From assembly GCA_937889545.1 (NCBI GenBank), contig CALAOT010000093.1, positions 1-64,000 on the forward strand: a stretch of DNA of 64,000 nucleotides. Reading direction: 5' to 3'. Shown here piece after piece: positions 27,478-35,707 of this stretch (position 1 is the stretch's first letter; each line of letters opens with the position of its first letter). Under the pieces are notes generated by a model. It saw only the letters and a list, made by a program, of their open reading frames with translations, was not told the DNA's origin and ran no database searches. This stretch comes from an uncultured Opitutaceae bacterium (GTDB lineage Bacteria; Verrucomicrobiota; Verrucomicrobiia; Opitutales; Opitutaceae). Position numbers and translations under genes: made by a program.

Positions 27478-27965
27478 CGCTCGAGCGTGAGGAAGGTGTA
27501 GCGGAAGTTCTCGTCCTCGCCGTCGTGCCGGTGCACCTCGCGCCACTGGAGATGGCGCCATTCGGGGAAGCACCTGTCGCCCTGGACCTCCGCATGGACG
27601 AGCGTCAGGTGAAGCCGCATGGGCCGGGGCAACGCCAGAACCTCCTCGAAGATCCGCTCGCCACCGTTCACGTAGACCTCACCCGGCATCGCCTCGGCGA
27701 TCTCAAGCGCCTCGGGCACGGAGTGTGCGACGCGCACCCCGTCGCGCTCAAGAGAGGGGTCGCTCGTGATCACGATCAGCCTCCTGCCGTCCTCCCGCGC
27801 CCGCGGCCAGGTCTGGTAGCAGATGCGCCCGAGGATGATCGTCCTGCCGGCGGTCTGCCTGTGGAAGAACTGGGAATCTTCGGGAATCCGCCAGGGAAGG
27901 CGGCCATTGCGGCCCATCACGCGGTTCTCGGCGCAGGCCACCATGAGGTTGATCATCTTGGGCAT
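27474..27965 (-). CDS. folA: dihydrofolate reductase
   Basis: 163 residues from ATG 27965, or 160 from the ATG at 27956 (MINLMVACAENRVMG), which has a G-run 9 bp upstream and looks like the usual family start. The protein reduces dihydrofolate with NADPH. Seen are the Met20-loop region ENRVMGRNGRLPWRIPED with the catalytic acidic residue, the cofactor motif TIILGRICYQTWPR, and VYVNGGERIFEE. Arg in RLIVITSDP follows the family. It is convergent with the carbonic anhydrase-like gene with a 4-bp overlap, and divergent from ald. Confidence 0.94.
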   Translation of the reverse strand: MPKMINLMVACAENRVMGRNGRLPWRIPEDSQFFHRQTAGRTIILGRICYQTWPRAREDGRRLIVITSDPSLERDGVRVAHSVPEALEIAEAMPGEVYVNGGERIFEEVLALPRPMRLHLTLVHAEVQGDRCFPEWRHLQWREVHRHDGEDENFRYTFLTLER

Positions 27966-28069
27966 CCCCCCTGTGCATGAGGCAACAAGGGCCGGATTCC
28001 AAGCTCGGGCCCGATGCCGGGGCGCCTCTTGAAACTTGTCACCCCGATGCGCCGCCGCATGATCTGCGC

Positions 28070-29158
28070 ATGACAATTGGAGTACCCAAGGAAATCAAAA
28101 TCGGGGAGACGCGGGTCTCGATGACCCCCAGCTTGTGCCGCCGCTGCGTGTCCCTGGGCGCCAAAGTGCTGATCGAGAAGTCCGCCGGTCTTAGCTCCGG
28201 ATTCACGGACGCGGAATACCGGGCCGCAGGGGCCGCGATCGTGGCCGAAGCGGCCAGGGTGTGGGGGTCGGCGGAGCTGATCCTCAAGGTCAAGGAGCCG
28301 CTGCCCGCGGAGTACGCGTTCCTGCAGGACGGTCAGGCCCTGTTCACCTACCTCCACCTTGCCGCCGGTCCGGCGCTCGCCAAGGTCCTTCTCAGGAAGA
28401 ACATCCTGGGGATCGCGTACGAGACCGTCGAGGGCGCCGATGGGTCGTTCCCGCTGCTCAAGCCGATGTCGCAGATCGCGGGCAGGCTGGCGATCCAGGT
28501 TGGGGCCTATTTTCTCCAGACCCAGCACGGGGGCTCGGGCGTCCTCCTCGGGGGGATTCCGGGCACGCTGCCGGGGCACGTCGTCGTGGTCGGGGCGGGA
28601 AACTCGGGCGCGCACTCGGTCCAGATGGCCGTCGGAATGGGGGCCCGGGTCACCGTCCTCGACCTTGACACGCGCAAGCTCGAGCTCCTCGACTCGGAAT
28701 ACCGGGGGCGGGTCGTGACGTTGATGTCCAATTTCTCAAACCTGGAAAGCTGCGTTGCCGACGCCGACCTGCTCGTGGGCGCGGTGCTCATTCCAGCCGC
28801 GAAGGCGCCCACCGTCGTCACCAGCGCGATGGTGTCGAAGATGCGGCCCGGCAGCGTGATCGTGGACATCGCGATCGACCAAGGCGGCTGCATCGAGAGC
28901 ATCCACTCCACGTCGCACATCGAGCCGGTGTACAAGCACCGCGGCGTCATCCACTACGCGGTGCCCAACATGCCCGCCCTCGTCGGCCGGACCTCGACGC
29001 AGGGGCTGACGCAGGCCACGGAGCCATATGTGGCCCTGATAGTTCAAAAGGGCGTCGCGGCCGCGCTTGCCGGCCACAAGGGGCTGGCAATGGGCGTGAA
29101 TACCCGCGAGGGGCGCATCACTTACGGGGCGGTCGCCAAGGCGCTCGGTTACGCCTAG
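28070..29158 (+). CDS. ald: alanine dehydrogenase
   Basis: 362 residues from the ATG at 28070 (MTIGVPKEIKIGETRVSMTP). It interconverts L-alanine and pyruvate plus ammonia with NAD. Pyruvate-site residues are expected in RVSMTP, VKEPLPAEY and FTYLHLA. The Rossmann motif is VVVGAGNSGAHSVQMAVGMG. VDIAIDQGGCIES and YAVPNMPALVGRTST are conserved family blocks. Length fits (about 370). It starts 105 bp from the divergent folA. Confidence 0.95.
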   Translation: MTIGVPKEIKIGETRVSMTPSLCRRCVSLGAKVLIEKSAGLSSGFTDAEYRAAGAAIVAEAARVWGSAELILKVKEPLPAEYAFLQDGQALFTYLHLAAGPALAKVLLRKNILGIAYETVEGADGSFPLLKPMSQIAGRLAIQVGAYFLQTQHGGSGVLLGGIPGTLPGHVVVVGAGNSGAHSVQMAVGMGARVTVLDLDTRKLELLDSEYRGRVVTLMSNFSNLESCVADADLLVGAVLIPAAKAPTVVTSAMVSKMRPGSVIVDIAIDQGGCIESIHSTSHIEPVYKHRGVIHYAVPNMPALVGRTSTQGLTQATEPYVALIVQKGVAAALAGHKGLAMGVNTREGRITYGAVAKALGYA

Positions 29159-29226
29159 GCGCAACGCCGTCAGCCTTTGCGCGCCGCAGGCCCGCCAATG
29201 GCGGACCCGGGACCCGTCGGGAAGCT

Positions 29227-29745
29227 CTAGCCCGCTGCCGGTACGATCCTGACGCTCTCCACGCCGACCCGCTCGACAGGGGTGCTCTTCTCGCTTCCCC
29301 CGCCGGTCGGAACGTTGGCGATCCGCTCCAGCACGTCCTCCCCGGACACCAGCTCGCCGAACGCCGTGTACTGGCGGTCCAGGAACCGGGCGTCGCCATG
29401 GCAGATGAAGAACTGGCTGCCCGCAGAGTCCGGACTGGCCGAGCGCGCCATCGAGATTACCCCGCGGACATGGGGCCTGGCGTTGAATTCGGCCTTGATC
29501 TGGTAGCCGGGGCCGCCGGTTCCCGGCGTGTCGCGCCCGCCCTGCTTTGTGTTGGGGCAGCCGCCCTGGATCATGAACCCCTTGATTATCCGGTGGAATG
29601 CTGTCCCGTCGTAAAACCCGTTCCTGGCGAGTTTCTTGAAGTTCTCAACTGTCTTGGGGGCGGCGTCGGGCCAGAAGGCCACAGTCATCTCGCCGTAGGA
29701 CGTCTTTATGACTGCCTGTTCGCTGGGGGGTTGGTTTTGGCTCAT
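29227..29745 (-). CDS. cyclophilin-type peptidyl-prolyl isomerase
   Basis: 172 residues without a signal peptide, so probably cytoplasmic. The cyclophilin active-site segments are FHRIIKGFMIQGGCPN and GSQFFICHGDARFLDRQYTAFG. The catalytic Arg is in FHRII, and Trp of the classic cyclosporin site is replaced, as in many bacterial members. It speeds proline isomerisation during folding. Its ATG overlaps the gmhA stop by 4 bp (ATGA type), so the two genes are translationally coupled, with gmhA first. Confidence 0.93.
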   Translation of the reverse strand: MSQNQPPSEQAVIKTSYGEMTVAFWPDAAPKTVENFKKLARNGFYDGTAFHRIIKGFMIQGGCPNTKQGGRDTPGTGGPGYQIKAEFNARPHVRGVISMARSASPDSAGSQFFICHGDARFLDRQYTAFGELVSGEDVLERIANVPTGGGSEKSTPVERVGVESVRIVPAAG

Positions 29746-30299
29746 GGGAAAGAGGCTTCGATCAATTCGCAGAAATAATGGATGAGGAACAGGTGGGACT
29801 CCTGCGCCGAGGTCCCCCTGCTGCCTGGTATGATGAGCTCGCAGGTCGCGAGCCCCTTGGCCTTGCCGCCCCCCCGGCCGAGAAAGGCGATGGACTTCAG
29901 GCCCAGTCGCCCCGCCTCCTGGAGCGCAGCGACGATGTTCGGCGACCTGCCGCTCGAGGTGACGACAACGACAAGGTCGCCCGGTTTCGAGAGCCCGGCG
30001 ACCTGCCGGGCGAAGACCTGCTCAAAGCCAAAATCGTTCCCGATGCATGTGATCAGGGAGCCGTCCGAGGAGAGGGCCACGGCCGGGAGCGGTCGCCGGC
30101 TGCGTTCGAAACGCCCCACAAGCTCGGTCGCAAAATGGGCCGCCTCCGCCGCGCTGCCGCCGTTTCCGCATATCAGGAGCTTGCCCCCTGCCCGGAGGGT
30201 CCCGACGATCAGTTCCGCCGCCGCGTCAATGGCCGGCCGGATCTCCCCGAGGGATTCAAGCGTGCGGATGGCCTCCGCCAGCGATTTCTCGAACGTCAT
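29742..30299 (-). CDS. gmhA: phosphoheptose isomerase
   Basis: 185 residues with one SIS domain. It converts sedoheptulose-7-phosphate to D-glycero-D-manno-heptose-7-phosphate, the first step to the LPS core heptose. Key segments are LLICGNGGSAAEAAHFATEL, with the GNGGSA loop and the Zn/Glu region, SSDGSLITCIGNDFGFEQVF and VVVTSSGRSPN. The C-terminal part (GTSAQESHLFLIHYFCELIE) holds the expected Gln/His metal ligands. Its presence supports a Gram-negative envelope. First gene of a pair with the cyclophilin. Confidence 0.93.
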   Translation of the reverse strand: MTFEKSLAEAIRTLESLGEIRPAIDAAAELIVGTLRAGGKLLICGNGGSAAEAAHFATELVGRFERSRRPLPAVALSSDGSLITCIGNDFGFEQVFARQVAGLSKPGDLVVVVTSSGRSPNIVAALQEAGRLGLKSIAFLGRGGGKAKGLATCELIIPGSRGTSAQESHLFLIHYFCELIEASFP

Positions 30300-30454
30300 C
30301 CCGCAAGCAAAGAGGGCCGCAGACGAGCTCGCGACAGAATTTTTCGATGTTTTGGGGCGCTTTCAACCCGCTCCCGGGCGTCGGGGCAGGGGAGCGTGTT
30401 CTCGGTTGCGGAGGGTAGGATCCGTGCCGAGCATGGGGGGATGGGGGCTGCAGT

Positions 30455-31213
30455 TTGACCTTTCACGCATGGCAATGGTGCCTGGCGGCGCTTGGGGCGC
30501 TCCTCGTGGGCGTGTCGAAGACGGGCGTCACGGGGTTGAGCCTGATCTTCGTGTCGATCTTCGCGGCGATCATGCCCGCCAGGCGCTCGACGGGCCTTGT
30601 CCTGCCGCTCCTCATGCTCGGGGACATCGTAGCGGTCCTCTCGTATCGCAGCCACGCCCAATGGCGGCATGTCTGGCGGCTGCTTCCGTGGGCCGGGGCG
30701 GGGGTCGTGATCGGGTATTTCGCATTGGGACGCATGAACGAACCCCAGGCGCGCTTCGCCATCGGGTCGATTGTGGTCGGCCTTGCCGTCCTTTACATCG
30801 TCCGGCGCATGCGGCCGGGAGGCGACCAGGAGGAGCACGCGCCATGGTTCGCGCCGGTGATCGGGATCCTGGCGGGGTTCACGACCCTCGTGGCCAACGC
30901 GGCGGGCCCCCTTACGGTGATCTACATGCTCGCGATGCGGTTGCCCAAGATGAAATACATGGGCACCACGGCCGTCTTCTTCCTGCTCCTCAACCTGTTC
31001 AAGCTGCCTTTCATGGTCGGACTTGGCCTGATCACGCGCCAAAGCCTCGCGGTGAGCATCGTGCTGGCCCCCGCTGTGCTCGCCGGGACGTGGCTGGGGA
31101 AGTGGCTCCTCGGCTGGATCAACCAGCGCGCCTTCGAGGCCATCATTCTTGCGCTCGCGCTCTTGGCGGGGGCGAGTGATGTTTATCTGACAGCACGATC
31201 ATGGCTAAGATGA
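30455..31213 (+). CDS. TauE/SafE-family permease
   Basis: 252 residues and seven or eight hydrophobic helices. The family's repeated motif is visible as GVSKTGVTGLSLIFVSIFA and again as GFTTLVANAAGPLTVIYM. Members export or import sulfonates, sulfite or related anions. The substrate is unknown here. The start appears to be TTG at 30455 with a G-run 7 bp upstream. No ATG or GTG is usable in this frame before the first helix. Its end overlaps the ruvC start by 13 bp. Confidence 0.87.
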   Translation: MTFHAWQWCLAALGALLVGVSKTGVTGLSLIFVSIFAAIMPARRSTGLVLPLLMLGDIVAVLSYRSHAQWRHVWRLLPWAGAGVVIGYFALGRMNEPQARFAIGSIVVGLAVLYIVRRMRPGGDQEEHAPWFAPVIGILAGFTTLVANAAGPLTVIYMLAMRLPKMKYMGTTAVFFLLLNLFKLPFMVGLGLITRQSLAVSIVLAPAVLAGTWLGKWLLGWINQRAFEAIILALALLAGASDVYLTARSWLR

Positions 31214-31806
31214 GCTCAAGGCAGATGTGGACCGCCAAGCTGACTGGCAAGCCGGGCGCCGGCCGGCCCGCCGCGACGCCGCGCAGGGCCGTTCCTGACG
31301 GGGAGCTCTATCAAAAAAGGGCCTTTTGCGGGCTCGTCCTCGGCATCGATCCCTCGCTCCGGGGGACCGGGCTCGCCCTCGTTGATTTTCAGGCGAACCG
31401 GATGCCGGTCCTCCTGCGGTGCAGGACCGTCCGCGTTCCCGCCGGCCGGACCTTGGCGGTCGCCCTTGCCGAGATCCACCGCGCCGTCGCCGAGTTCATC
31501 GCAAGCGGGGCCGGCGTGCGGCACGTGGCCCTCGAGCGGACGATCTATGTGCAGAACTTCCAGACGGCGCAGATCCTTGGCGCGGCCCGCGGCGCCGCCA
31601 TCGCGGCAGCCGCCCTCGAGGGGCTGCCGGTCTTCGAGTACCCGCCGCTCCGCGTGAAGCAGGCTGTCGCCGGAACGGGGAGGGCGAGCAAGGAGCAGCT
31701 GGCGCGCTCGGTGATGGCCCTCCTCGGGCACGGAAAGGCGCTTGCGTTCGACGAGGCGGACGCGGCCGGTGTCGCGCTTTGCCACGCCTTCACCTGGCAG
31801 CCGTGA
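31201..31806 (+). CDS. ruvC: Holliday junction resolvase RuvC
   Basis: 201 residues. RuvC cuts four-way junctions made in recombination, with RuvAB. The RNase H-like acidic site is Asp50 (GIDPSLRGTG), Glu112 (ALERTIYVQN), Asp184 and Asp187 (FDEADAAGVALCHA). Basic N-terminal residues before Asp50 form an extension of about 40 residues not seen in typical 160-180-residue RuvC. A later start (for example the Met at residue 9) is possible. It overlaps the permease gene by 13 bp, and ruvAB are not nearby. Confidence 0.92.
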   Translation: MAKMSSRQMWTAKLTGKPGAGRPAATPRRAVPDGELYQKRAFCGLVLGIDPSLRGTGLALVDFQANRMPVLLRCRTVRVPAGRTLAVALAEIHRAVAEFIASGAGVRHVALERTIYVQNFQTAQILGAARGAAIAAAALEGLPVFEYPPLRVKQAVAGTGRASKEQLARSVMALLGHGKALAFDEADAAGVALCHAFTWQP

Positions 31807-31819
31807 GCGCCGTTTCCCG

Positions 31820-34507
31820 TCAGCCTAGGACCGCCTTGAGCACCTTGCCCAGGTCGGCGACCCGGTAGGGCTTCGTCAGGTAGCCGCAGAAGCCCATGTC
31901 GAGGTATTGCCGGGCCATGTCCTCGTTGTCGTAGCCAGTCGACACGATTGCGCGCACCTCGGAATCGAGCTCGCGCAGGACCCTGAACGTTTCCTCGCCG
32001 CCCAGGCCGCCCACCACCGTCAGGTCCATGATAACGGCGTCGTACGGGCGGCCGATGTTGAGGTAGCGCTTGTAGAAGGCGATCGCGTCCTCGCCGTTCT
32101 TCGCGATGTCGAACTTGTAGTCGAGGCTCTGCAGCATCGCGGCCGTCAGGGCGCAGATGTGATCGTCATCGTCCATGAAGAGCACCCGCCCGGTGCAGAA
32201 TCGCTGCGACGGGGCGGGGCGGGCCTGCACGTCGACGGGCTGGTCGGCTATCGGAAGGAAGACGCTGAACACGGTCCCGACACCAACGGTTGACTGCACG
32301 CCTATCTCGCCGCCGAACTTCCGGACAATGCCCATCGCGGTCGACAGGCCGAGGCCCGTTCCGTGCTTCTTGGTCGTGAAGAATGGGTCCCAGATCCTTT
32401 CGAGATTCTCCTGGCTGATCCCGCTCCCGTTGTCGCGCACCTCGAACTCCACGTATTCGCCCGGAGCCAGGGACGCGATCTGGCCTTCGACAAAATGGAC
32501 GTCCGCAGCCCTCAGCTGCAGGCGCGCGCTGTGGGGCGCGGGTGGCATCGCCTGCAGGGAGTTGAGAATGAGGTTCTGGAAAACCTGCACGATCTGGGCG
32601 CGGTCCACCTTCACGGCCCCGGTCCCCGCCGGCGCCTGCACGGTGATCTCGGCCGTGGAGCCCGCCGAGGCCATCTTCACGGCCTCCTCGAGAATCTCCT
32701 TCGAATCGCAGACCGTGACGGCGCCCGTCCCGCCCCTCGCGAACGTGAGGAGCTGCTTCGTGAGGTTCTTTGCGGTGAGGCACGCCTCCTCGGATTCGGC
32801 GAGCCCCGAAGGGTCGCGGCTATCCTTTGCGAGCGACAGCCCTCCGAGTATCTTGGTCAGCAGGTCGTTGAAATCACTCGCGAACCCGGCGGCCAGCTGC
32901 GCGAGCGACGCGTATCGGTTCGCCCGTATCAGCTCTTCCGGCGTCAGACCCATCTCGTCGGGGTTGCGGAACACGATCACGACACCGAGGAGACTCGAGT
33001 CCGGGCCGTACGAGGCCCGCGCCGTCCAAATGACGGGCACCGGCTCGCCGCCCACGACCGTGACCGCCTGGTCGGTGATGAGCGGAAGCGGTCCGCTGGC
33101 GGAGAGCGCCCGATCAGCGGCATTGTCGCCAGGCCTGCCGCTCTGGCGGTCCACAAGGGAGAACACTTGGTCGAGGGGCCGGCCTGCAAATCCGTCGACC
33201 GGTATCCGCAGCAGGCGCGAGGCCGTCGCGTTTCCAAAGAGCACGTGCCCGCCCGAGTCGGTCGCGAGCACGCCCTCCGACAGGGTGGCGAGGACCTCCT
33301 CGATGATGCCGTTGGAAGGAGCCGCCGGCGCCACCTCGGGGAGTGCCGGCGCAGGGGACGCCGCCGCGGCCCCGACTTGCTGCCGTTCAGGAGCCAGGCA
33401 GGCGAAACCGACAACGCGGGCCAGCGCGCGCTTCCTGGTAAGCGTGCGATTGAGGCTGAGGAGGGCGGGAAGAGACCGGCCATCCTTGGTGCGAAGGCGG
33501 ACCTCCTGGGAAAACGACGACTGGCCGGGCTCATGGCTCAGGAGCCACGCTTCGATTCCGCCGGGGAAAGCCTCGGGCGCAAGCGCCTCGGCCAGCGCGG
33601 CCACGCCGTTCTCGGGCGCGGGCGCTCCTCCGACCAGCCGCAGCCACGCATCGGAGAACCACGATGTCTTGCCTATGATATCCAGCTCGAACGCGGCCAG
33701 CGACCCGTCGTCCGACAGGGCGCGCAGGCGGGCATCACTCGCCAGGGCGGACTCCTCCAGCTCCTTGCGCTCCGTAGCGTCGATGTGGATTCCGATGACG
33801 CGCTCCAGGTCCCCCCACGGGCTCACCATCTGGAGGCCGGCGCACTGGATCCACGCCCAGTGCCCGAGCTTGTGCTTCATCCGGAACTCGACCCCGAACG
33901 GGCGTGCGCCGACCTTGAACTTCCGGCCGGCCTTGTCGGGCGCAGCCGCCGTGTCCTCGGGGTGGAGCAGGTTAAGCCATGCCTCGTAGGTGTCCGCAAG
34001 CTCGGCATCGGCGTATCCGAGCATCCTCTTCCAGGCTGGGGAGTAGACGGCCCGGCGGGCCTTCAGGTTCAAATCGAAGAAGCCGACATCGCCCTTCTCG
34101 GCGAAGAGCTGCAGGGCCTCGGCCTGGTCGTCCGGAAATGCTGGGGACGCCGCGCCGGGCTTGAAGGGCGACTCGATCACCACGATGTACGCGCCTGCTG
34201 CGCCGATCGCCTTCTCCGCCCGCACGGTCATCGGCCGCGGCGCGCCTTCCTTGGGCTGGATGGATAGCACGGCGCTCTTGTCGAGCGTGGCCGCAAGCAG
34301 GACGTCCCACTGGGCCTCCACCATCCTGGGTTCGTCAGAGACGATATCTAGCTCAAAGAGTCCCGGGAAGGATTCGCCCACAAGCTCCCCAACGCCCGTC
34401 TGCCACAGCGTCTTCGCCTCCTGGTTTGCGGCGATGACCTTCCCGGAATCATCCAAGACCAGCACGGCAATCTGGGGTTCATTCGTCCCGGGTTTTACTG
34501 TGGTCAC
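31820..34507 (-). CDS. PAS-rich hybrid sensor histidine kinase lacking the phospho-His
   Basis: 895 residues with no transmembrane helix, so probably cytoplasmic. Four PAS-like domains lie at about 10-110, 130-250, 258-372 and 398-515. A dimerisation helix follows at 530-590. The ATPase domain has the N box (FQNLILNSLQA), G1 (DNGSGIS), FFTTKKHGTGLGLS and GVGTVFSVFLP. A receiver domain follows, with acidic pocket MDDDDH, Asp828 (VIMDLT) and Lys879 (YLTKPY). The residue that should be phosphorylated (AHDFNN in this group) is Ser544 in GFASDFNDLL, read directly as AGT. The protein may signal through the receiver, or act with another kinase. No response regulator is adjacent. Confidence 0.9.
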   Translation of the reverse strand: MTTVKPGTNEPQIAVLVLDDSGKVIAANQEAKTLWQTGVGELVGESFPGLFELDIVSDEPRMVEAQWDVLLAATLDKSAVLSIQPKEGAPRPMTVRAEKAIGAAGAYIVVIESPFKPGAASPAFPDDQAEALQLFAEKGDVGFFDLNLKARRAVYSPAWKRMLGYADAELADTYEAWLNLLHPEDTAAAPDKAGRKFKVGARPFGVEFRMKHKLGHWAWIQCAGLQMVSPWGDLERVIGIHIDATERKELEESALASDARLRALSDDGSLAAFELDIIGKTSWFSDAWLRLVGGAPAPENGVAALAEALAPEAFPGGIEAWLLSHEPGQSSFSQEVRLRTKDGRSLPALLSLNRTLTRKRALARVVGFACLAPERQQVGAAAASPAPALPEVAPAAPSNGIIEEVLATLSEGVLATDSGGHVLFGNATASRLLRIPVDGFAGRPLDQVFSLVDRQSGRPGDNAADRALSASGPLPLITDQAVTVVGGEPVPVIWTARASYGPDSSLLGVVIVFRNPDEMGLTPEELIRANRYASLAQLAAGFASDFNDLLTKILGGLSLAKDSRDPSGLAESEEACLTAKNLTKQLLTFARGGTGAVTVCDSKEILEEAVKMASAGSTAEITVQAPAGTGAVKVDRAQIVQVFQNLILNSLQAMPPAPHSARLQLRAADVHFVEGQIASLAPGEYVEFEVRDNGSGISQENLERIWDPFFTTKKHGTGLGLSTAMGIVRKFGGEIGVQSTVGVGTVFSVFLPIADQPVDVQARPAPSQRFCTGRVLFMDDDDHICALTAAMLQSLDYKFDIAKNGEDAIAFYKRYLNIGRPYDAVIMDLTVVGGLGGEETFRVLRELDSEVRAIVSTGYDNEDMARQYLDMGFCGYLTKPYRVADLGKVLKAVLG

Positions 34508-34530
34508 TGGTGTATATATGAACGGCTGGC

Positions 34531-35565
34531 TCAGAGCGCGCCGCTATTCAGCCACTTTTGCACACGGTTTGCGAGGAATTCGATATAGGCAGGATGGTCA
34601 TTTGGACAAAGTATCTTCTCAAAGTGTTCTCCTCCAGCTCCTAGAAACGTTTCACGGCCGACTATGGAAATTTCTTCAAGCGTTTCAAGGCAATCGGCGA
34701 CAAAACTGGGGCAAATTACCAGCAACCGCCGCACTCCCGCCTTAGCAAGCCGGACGAATTCCAAGTCCGTGAAGGGCTCAAGCCAGGGCTCTCCCGCGAG
34801 TCGCGACTGGAACGACATCGAGTATCGAGCGGGATCGAGGCCGGCCCGGCGGGCAAAGTCCGCTGTCATGCGCACGCACTGAGCTCGGTAACACGTGGCA
34901 TGGGCGGGCGAGCAGGTCGCGCAGCAATCGGCCACCACCATGCAATGCGCATGAGATGAATCCGCCTTGCGCAGATGGCGCACAGGTATGCCATGGAAGC
35001 TGAACAGGAGGTGGTCGTGCGGCACCTCCAGAAAGGGCGAGGCGACCGTGTGGAGGAGCTCGATGTAATCCGGGTCGCCGAAGAATGGCTGGACACAGCT
35101 GATTCGCATTCCGGGCGCCTGCCTTGCGGCTTCCTCATAGACCCGCACAACCACCGTTTCCCAGGACGACATCGCGTAGTGGGGGTATTGGGGGACGAGC
35201 AGGACGTCGTCGCAGCCTGCGGCCACCAGCGTGGCCACCCCGGACGCAATGGAGGGATTGCCATACCTCATTGCGGCGTGGACCGCCACGCCGGGGTCGA
35301 GCGACGCCGCGAGATCGCGGCGGACGCGCTCCGAGGTCACGACAAGCGGCGAACCCTCGGGCGTCCAGATCCTCGAGTATGCGTGGGCCGTGCGCTTGGG
35401 CCGCGTGGGCAGGATGATCGCCTCGAGGAGGAGCCACCGGAGCGGCGCCGGCAGGTCGAGCACCCGCCCGTCGCCCAGGAACTCGCGCAGGAAGCGCCGC
35501 ACATCGGGAACGGACGTGGAATCCGGGGACCCGAGGTTGGCAATGAGGACGGCGCGCTTCGGCAT
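34531..35565 (-). CDS. hemH: ferrochelatase, probable [2Fe-2S] internal-insert class
   Basis: 344 residues. It inserts Fe(II) into protoporphyrin IX, the last step of heme synthesis. The catalytic His is His191 in FSFHGIPVRH. A second conserved block is VICPSFVADCLETLEE with the catalytic Glu. Just after the first motif is a Cys-rich stretch of about 25 residues with Cys at 208, 214, 215, 218, 225 and 230 (ADCCATCSPAHATCYRAQC). A class of bacterial ferrochelatases described from Bdellovibrio carries a [2Fe-2S] cluster in such an internal segment, and this one fits. It is divergent from gpmI, and hemB is about 8 kb away. Confidence 0.94.
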   Translation of the reverse strand: MPKRAVLIANLGSPDSTSVPDVRRFLREFLGDGRVLDLPAPLRWLLLEAIILPTRPKRTAHAYSRIWTPEGSPLVVTSERVRRDLAASLDPGVAVHAAMRYGNPSIASGVATLVAAGCDDVLLVPQYPHYAMSSWETVVVRVYEEAARQAPGMRISCVQPFFGDPDYIELLHTVASPFLEVPHDHLLFSFHGIPVRHLRKADSSHAHCMVVADCCATCSPAHATCYRAQCVRMTADFARRAGLDPARYSMSFQSRLAGEPWLEPFTDLEFVRLAKAGVRRLLVICPSFVADCLETLEEISIVGRETFLGAGGEHFEKILCPNDHPAYIEFLANRVQKWLNSGAL

Positions 35566-35707
35566 CTCTCAATTCCACTCGCCCGGCTGCTTCCGCGTCA
35601 AGCCGCGCCTCGTCACCAGTCGGCCGTGAATCAAGGGCTCCATATCGGGTTTAATTTTGCGTCGCAGCGGTCGACACGGGCCCCACCGGTGGTATCTTCA
35701 ACAATCC

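Noticed and set aside
32175-33989. Long plus-strand frames (about 600 codons) across the sensor kinase
   Set aside because: The minus-strand protein has complete PAS, ATPase and receiver motifs. The plus frames are low-complexity shadows.
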